DNA from: an uncultured bacterium
Lineage (GTDB): Bacteria > Cyanobacteriota > Vampirovibrionia > Gastranaerophilales > Gastranaerophilaceae
Assembly: GCA_902489575.1 (NCBI GenBank)
Contig: CABUAQ010000100.1
Span: forward strand, 1-6,028
Length of the DNA: 6,028 bases
Reading direction: 5' to 3'
Shown here: piece by piece, positions 4,467 to 6,028 of the stretch
Layout of the letters: each line of letters begins with the position of its first letter
Position numbering within the stretch: position 1 is the stretch's first letter
Program-made: the position numbers and the translations under genes
Notes under the pieces: generated by a model
Told to the model about the DNA's origin: nothing
The model's database searches: none
What the model saw: only the letters and a program-made list of their open reading frames with translations

Positions 4467-6028
4467 TTAATTATGTTGATTTTCAACTTCTTGAGCCATT
4501 TCTTCAATAATATTGTTAATTATAGCAGGTTCAAAACTTGAACAAGAGTTCCAAATGAGTGTAGGACGCGGTTCATTTAATAGCGGGCTTGGAAACTCAT
4601 TATGACATTGTCCTTTTAGCATATTTTTAGAACCGTCTACACAAGAAGTGAATTTAGAACAACAGCTGCAAATCTTTAAAGTTAAACCATAGTCGTCCAT
4701 TTTAGATTTTAGCTGTTGGAGTGCGTCAATCATTCTTAAATGAGATGATGTTGTATATTTTTTATTTTTATAGATAAATCTTATTTTTGAAAGTCCGCTT
4801 TCTGTTGAAATAAATTCAAGTTTACATCCGCGGTCGCCGTGTTTTGTTTGTACCATAACATCAATTACCAGTTTGTCGGTTTCTTTGTCAGAACCTGCAC
4901 CAATTTTCTTTAGTAAAAATCTGATTGGCGGCAAGTTTCCTATAATATGAAATAGCGAGTAAATTGGATAAAGCAGTAACAACCCTGTTTCTTTTGCGTT
5001 AAGTTTGGCGTTAATAAGGCTTATCCCAAATATTGCAAGTAAAATTATTGCAGAAAAAATTACCACACTGCATTTTACAATAAACGGGTATGAGTATGAA
5101 TAAATTATAAGAGCCGTGTATGCAGCAAGTAATGTCCAGCAGTTAGGGTTTAAAAGTGAACAAACATGTTCAATAAACGTAAAATTAATTGTTTTTAGAT
5201 TTTTTAAATTGTTTTTTAAAAGTTTGAATCTTTTTGTTAATCTAGGTTTTCTAAAAGTACAATCCTGACCTAAAATGCTTGATTGAATATTGGGATTATA
5301 CACACATTTGTGTCCGGATCTTGATAATAGGAGGCTGAATTCAAGTTCGCTGTTAATGTCTTTAAAATTGACACCGTCAAGTTCTTTTAGTACTGATCTT
5401 TTTATAATAAACAGTCCGGAATCTATTTGTGTGGCTAATCCAAACAATGTTCTGGCTTGTTTAAAAAAGTTTGCCTGATACTTTTTATGGACAGCTTTAA
5501 TTTTATCAACAATATCAAGGTTTTCACGATTAATATTTAACTCTCCGGTAACTGCATCGGCTCTTCTTAATGAAGCATTGGCCAGGGTTAATAAATCCGG
5601 AGAAATTTTCCTTATACTGTCAATAAAGATATACGCATCAATAGTTTCATCCTTCTCCAGTTCATCAAGTAGCATTGAGACTGCCTGGTTTTTCCCGAGG
5701 GTACCCACATCCTGTATATTCATAACGTGGACAAAACTATCTCGTTCAAAAAGTTTTTCCGAACCATCATTACAGTCATCAAGAATTGCGTATACTTTGA
5801 AATTTGCAAGAGGATAATCCTGCATTTTTATTTGTTCTACCAGATCTTGTAAGCATTCTCTGTGATTATGGCTGTATATTATTACTGCAAAATTTCTTTT
5901 GCCATCATCATATCTTGAATACTTACGTTCAATTAAAAAAGGTCTGTCTTTTAAATTGCGCAAAGACAGTAATAAAAGGTACACTGTGTAAATAATTACG
6001 TATAAATATACAAGACATAAAATAAATT
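4467..6028 (-). CDS. Membrane GT2-like glycosyltransferase with cysteine-rich tail, 5'-partial
   Basis: The reading frame is open to the window edge. A GTG at 5984 could start it, but the codons before it encode FILCLVYLYVIIYTVYLLLL, a membrane helix typical of the N-terminus of processive GT2 enzymes, so the true start is outside. Residue numbers here count from that GTG. A GT-A domain (about 31-235) shows FAVIIYSHNHRECL, a nucleotide-binding YAILDDCNDGS (65-75) and GTLGKNQAV (94-102). Two to three membrane helices follow (about 283-303, 305-325, 334-350). A small domain (370-430) then leads to a cysteine-rich end (C439, C441, C442, C448, C460, C481). The acceptor-side motifs are abnormal: DxD reads D122-S-I, the ED motif reads S-E (212-213) and no QxxRW is seen. 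It may be a divergent enzyme acting on surface polysaccharide at the inner membrane, or a pseudoenzyme. It leads the gene pair with the exported VirB10-like protein. Confidence 0.78.
   Translation of the reverse strand, partial: FILCLVYLYVIIYTVYLLLLSLRNLKDRPFLIERKYSRYDDGKRNFAVIIYSHNHRECLQDLVEQIKMQDYPLANFKVYAILDDCNDGSEKLFERDSFVHVMNIQDVGTLGKNQAVSMLLDELEKDETIDAYIFIDSIRKISPDLLTLANASLRRADAVTGELNINRENLDIVDKIKAVHKKYQANFFKQARTLFGLATQIDSGLFIIKRSVLKELDGVNFKDINSELEFSLLLSRSGHKCVYNPNIQSSILGQDCTFRKPRLTKRFKLLKNNLKNLKTINFTFIEHVCSLLNPNCWTLLAAYTALIIYSYSYPFIVKCSVVIFSAIILLAIFGISLINAKLNAKETGLLLLYPIYSLFHIIGNLPPIRFLLKKIGAGSDKETDKLVIDVMVQTKHGDRGCKLEFISTESGLSKIRFIYKNKKYTTSSHLRMIDALQQLKSKMDDYGLTLKICSCCSKFTSCVDGSKNMLKGQCHNEFPSPLLNEPRPTLIWNSCSSFEPAIINNIIEEMAQEVENQHN

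Noticed and set aside
5982..5984. GTG at 5984 as the start of the glycosyltransferase-like gene
   Set aside because: The frame stays open upstream to the window edge and encodes a membrane helix, and no Shine-Dalgarno lies ahead of this GTG.
5290..5995. Plus-strand open frames at 5290-5478, 5578-5817 and 5804-5995
   Set aside because: All are antisense to the well-supported glycosyltransferase-like gene and show no recognisable protein features.

Overview
The window is an AT-rich bacterial chromosomal segment in which every supported gene lies on the minus strand, so transcription runs from position 6028 towards position 1. Signal peptides without lipoboxes, a polytopic glycosyltransferase-like protein and a cyanobacterial/Firmicutes-like RadA suggest a low-GC bacterium. 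A gut Melainabacteria/Gastranaerophilales (Vampirovibrionia) genome is my best guess, but it rests on general resemblance and is not proven here. No rRNA, tRNA, CRISPR array, insertion sequence or phage gene is visible.

In transcription order, the window opens with a membrane GT2-like glycosyltransferase (4467 to beyond 6028). Its N-terminus runs off the edge, its catalytic motifs are degenerate, and it ends in a cysteine-rich tail. It is followed 36 bases later by a secreted protein (3270-4430) with a VirB10/TrbI-like beta domain interrupted by a glycine-rich hydrophobic hairpin, and with an Ig-like C-terminal domain. The two are probably co-transcribed envelope genes.

A 92-base spacer (3178-3269) carries a promoter overlapped by a TTGTAA/TTACAA inverted repeat. 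It drives a tight three-gene operon: a BlaI/MecI-type repressor (2833-3177), a small protein of unknown function (2448-2831) and a secreted serpin-like protein (1402-2448). The genes are joined by a 1-base gap and a 1-base overlap. The repressor appears to control its own promoter, but no BlaR1 sensor is nearby and the BlaR1 cleavage site is altered. The likely output is the exported serpin-like protein, making this the most novel unit in the window.

The operon ends at a strong hairpin terminator (1354-1383). Only two bases further on starts a near-consensus sigma-70 promoter for radA whose predicted transcription start falls on the ATG, so radA mRNA is predicted to be leaderless. radA (1-1316) is broken by a one-base deletion near 335. 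The rest of the Lon-like domain continues intact in another frame to the window edge, so the break is either an assembly error or a very recent mutation.
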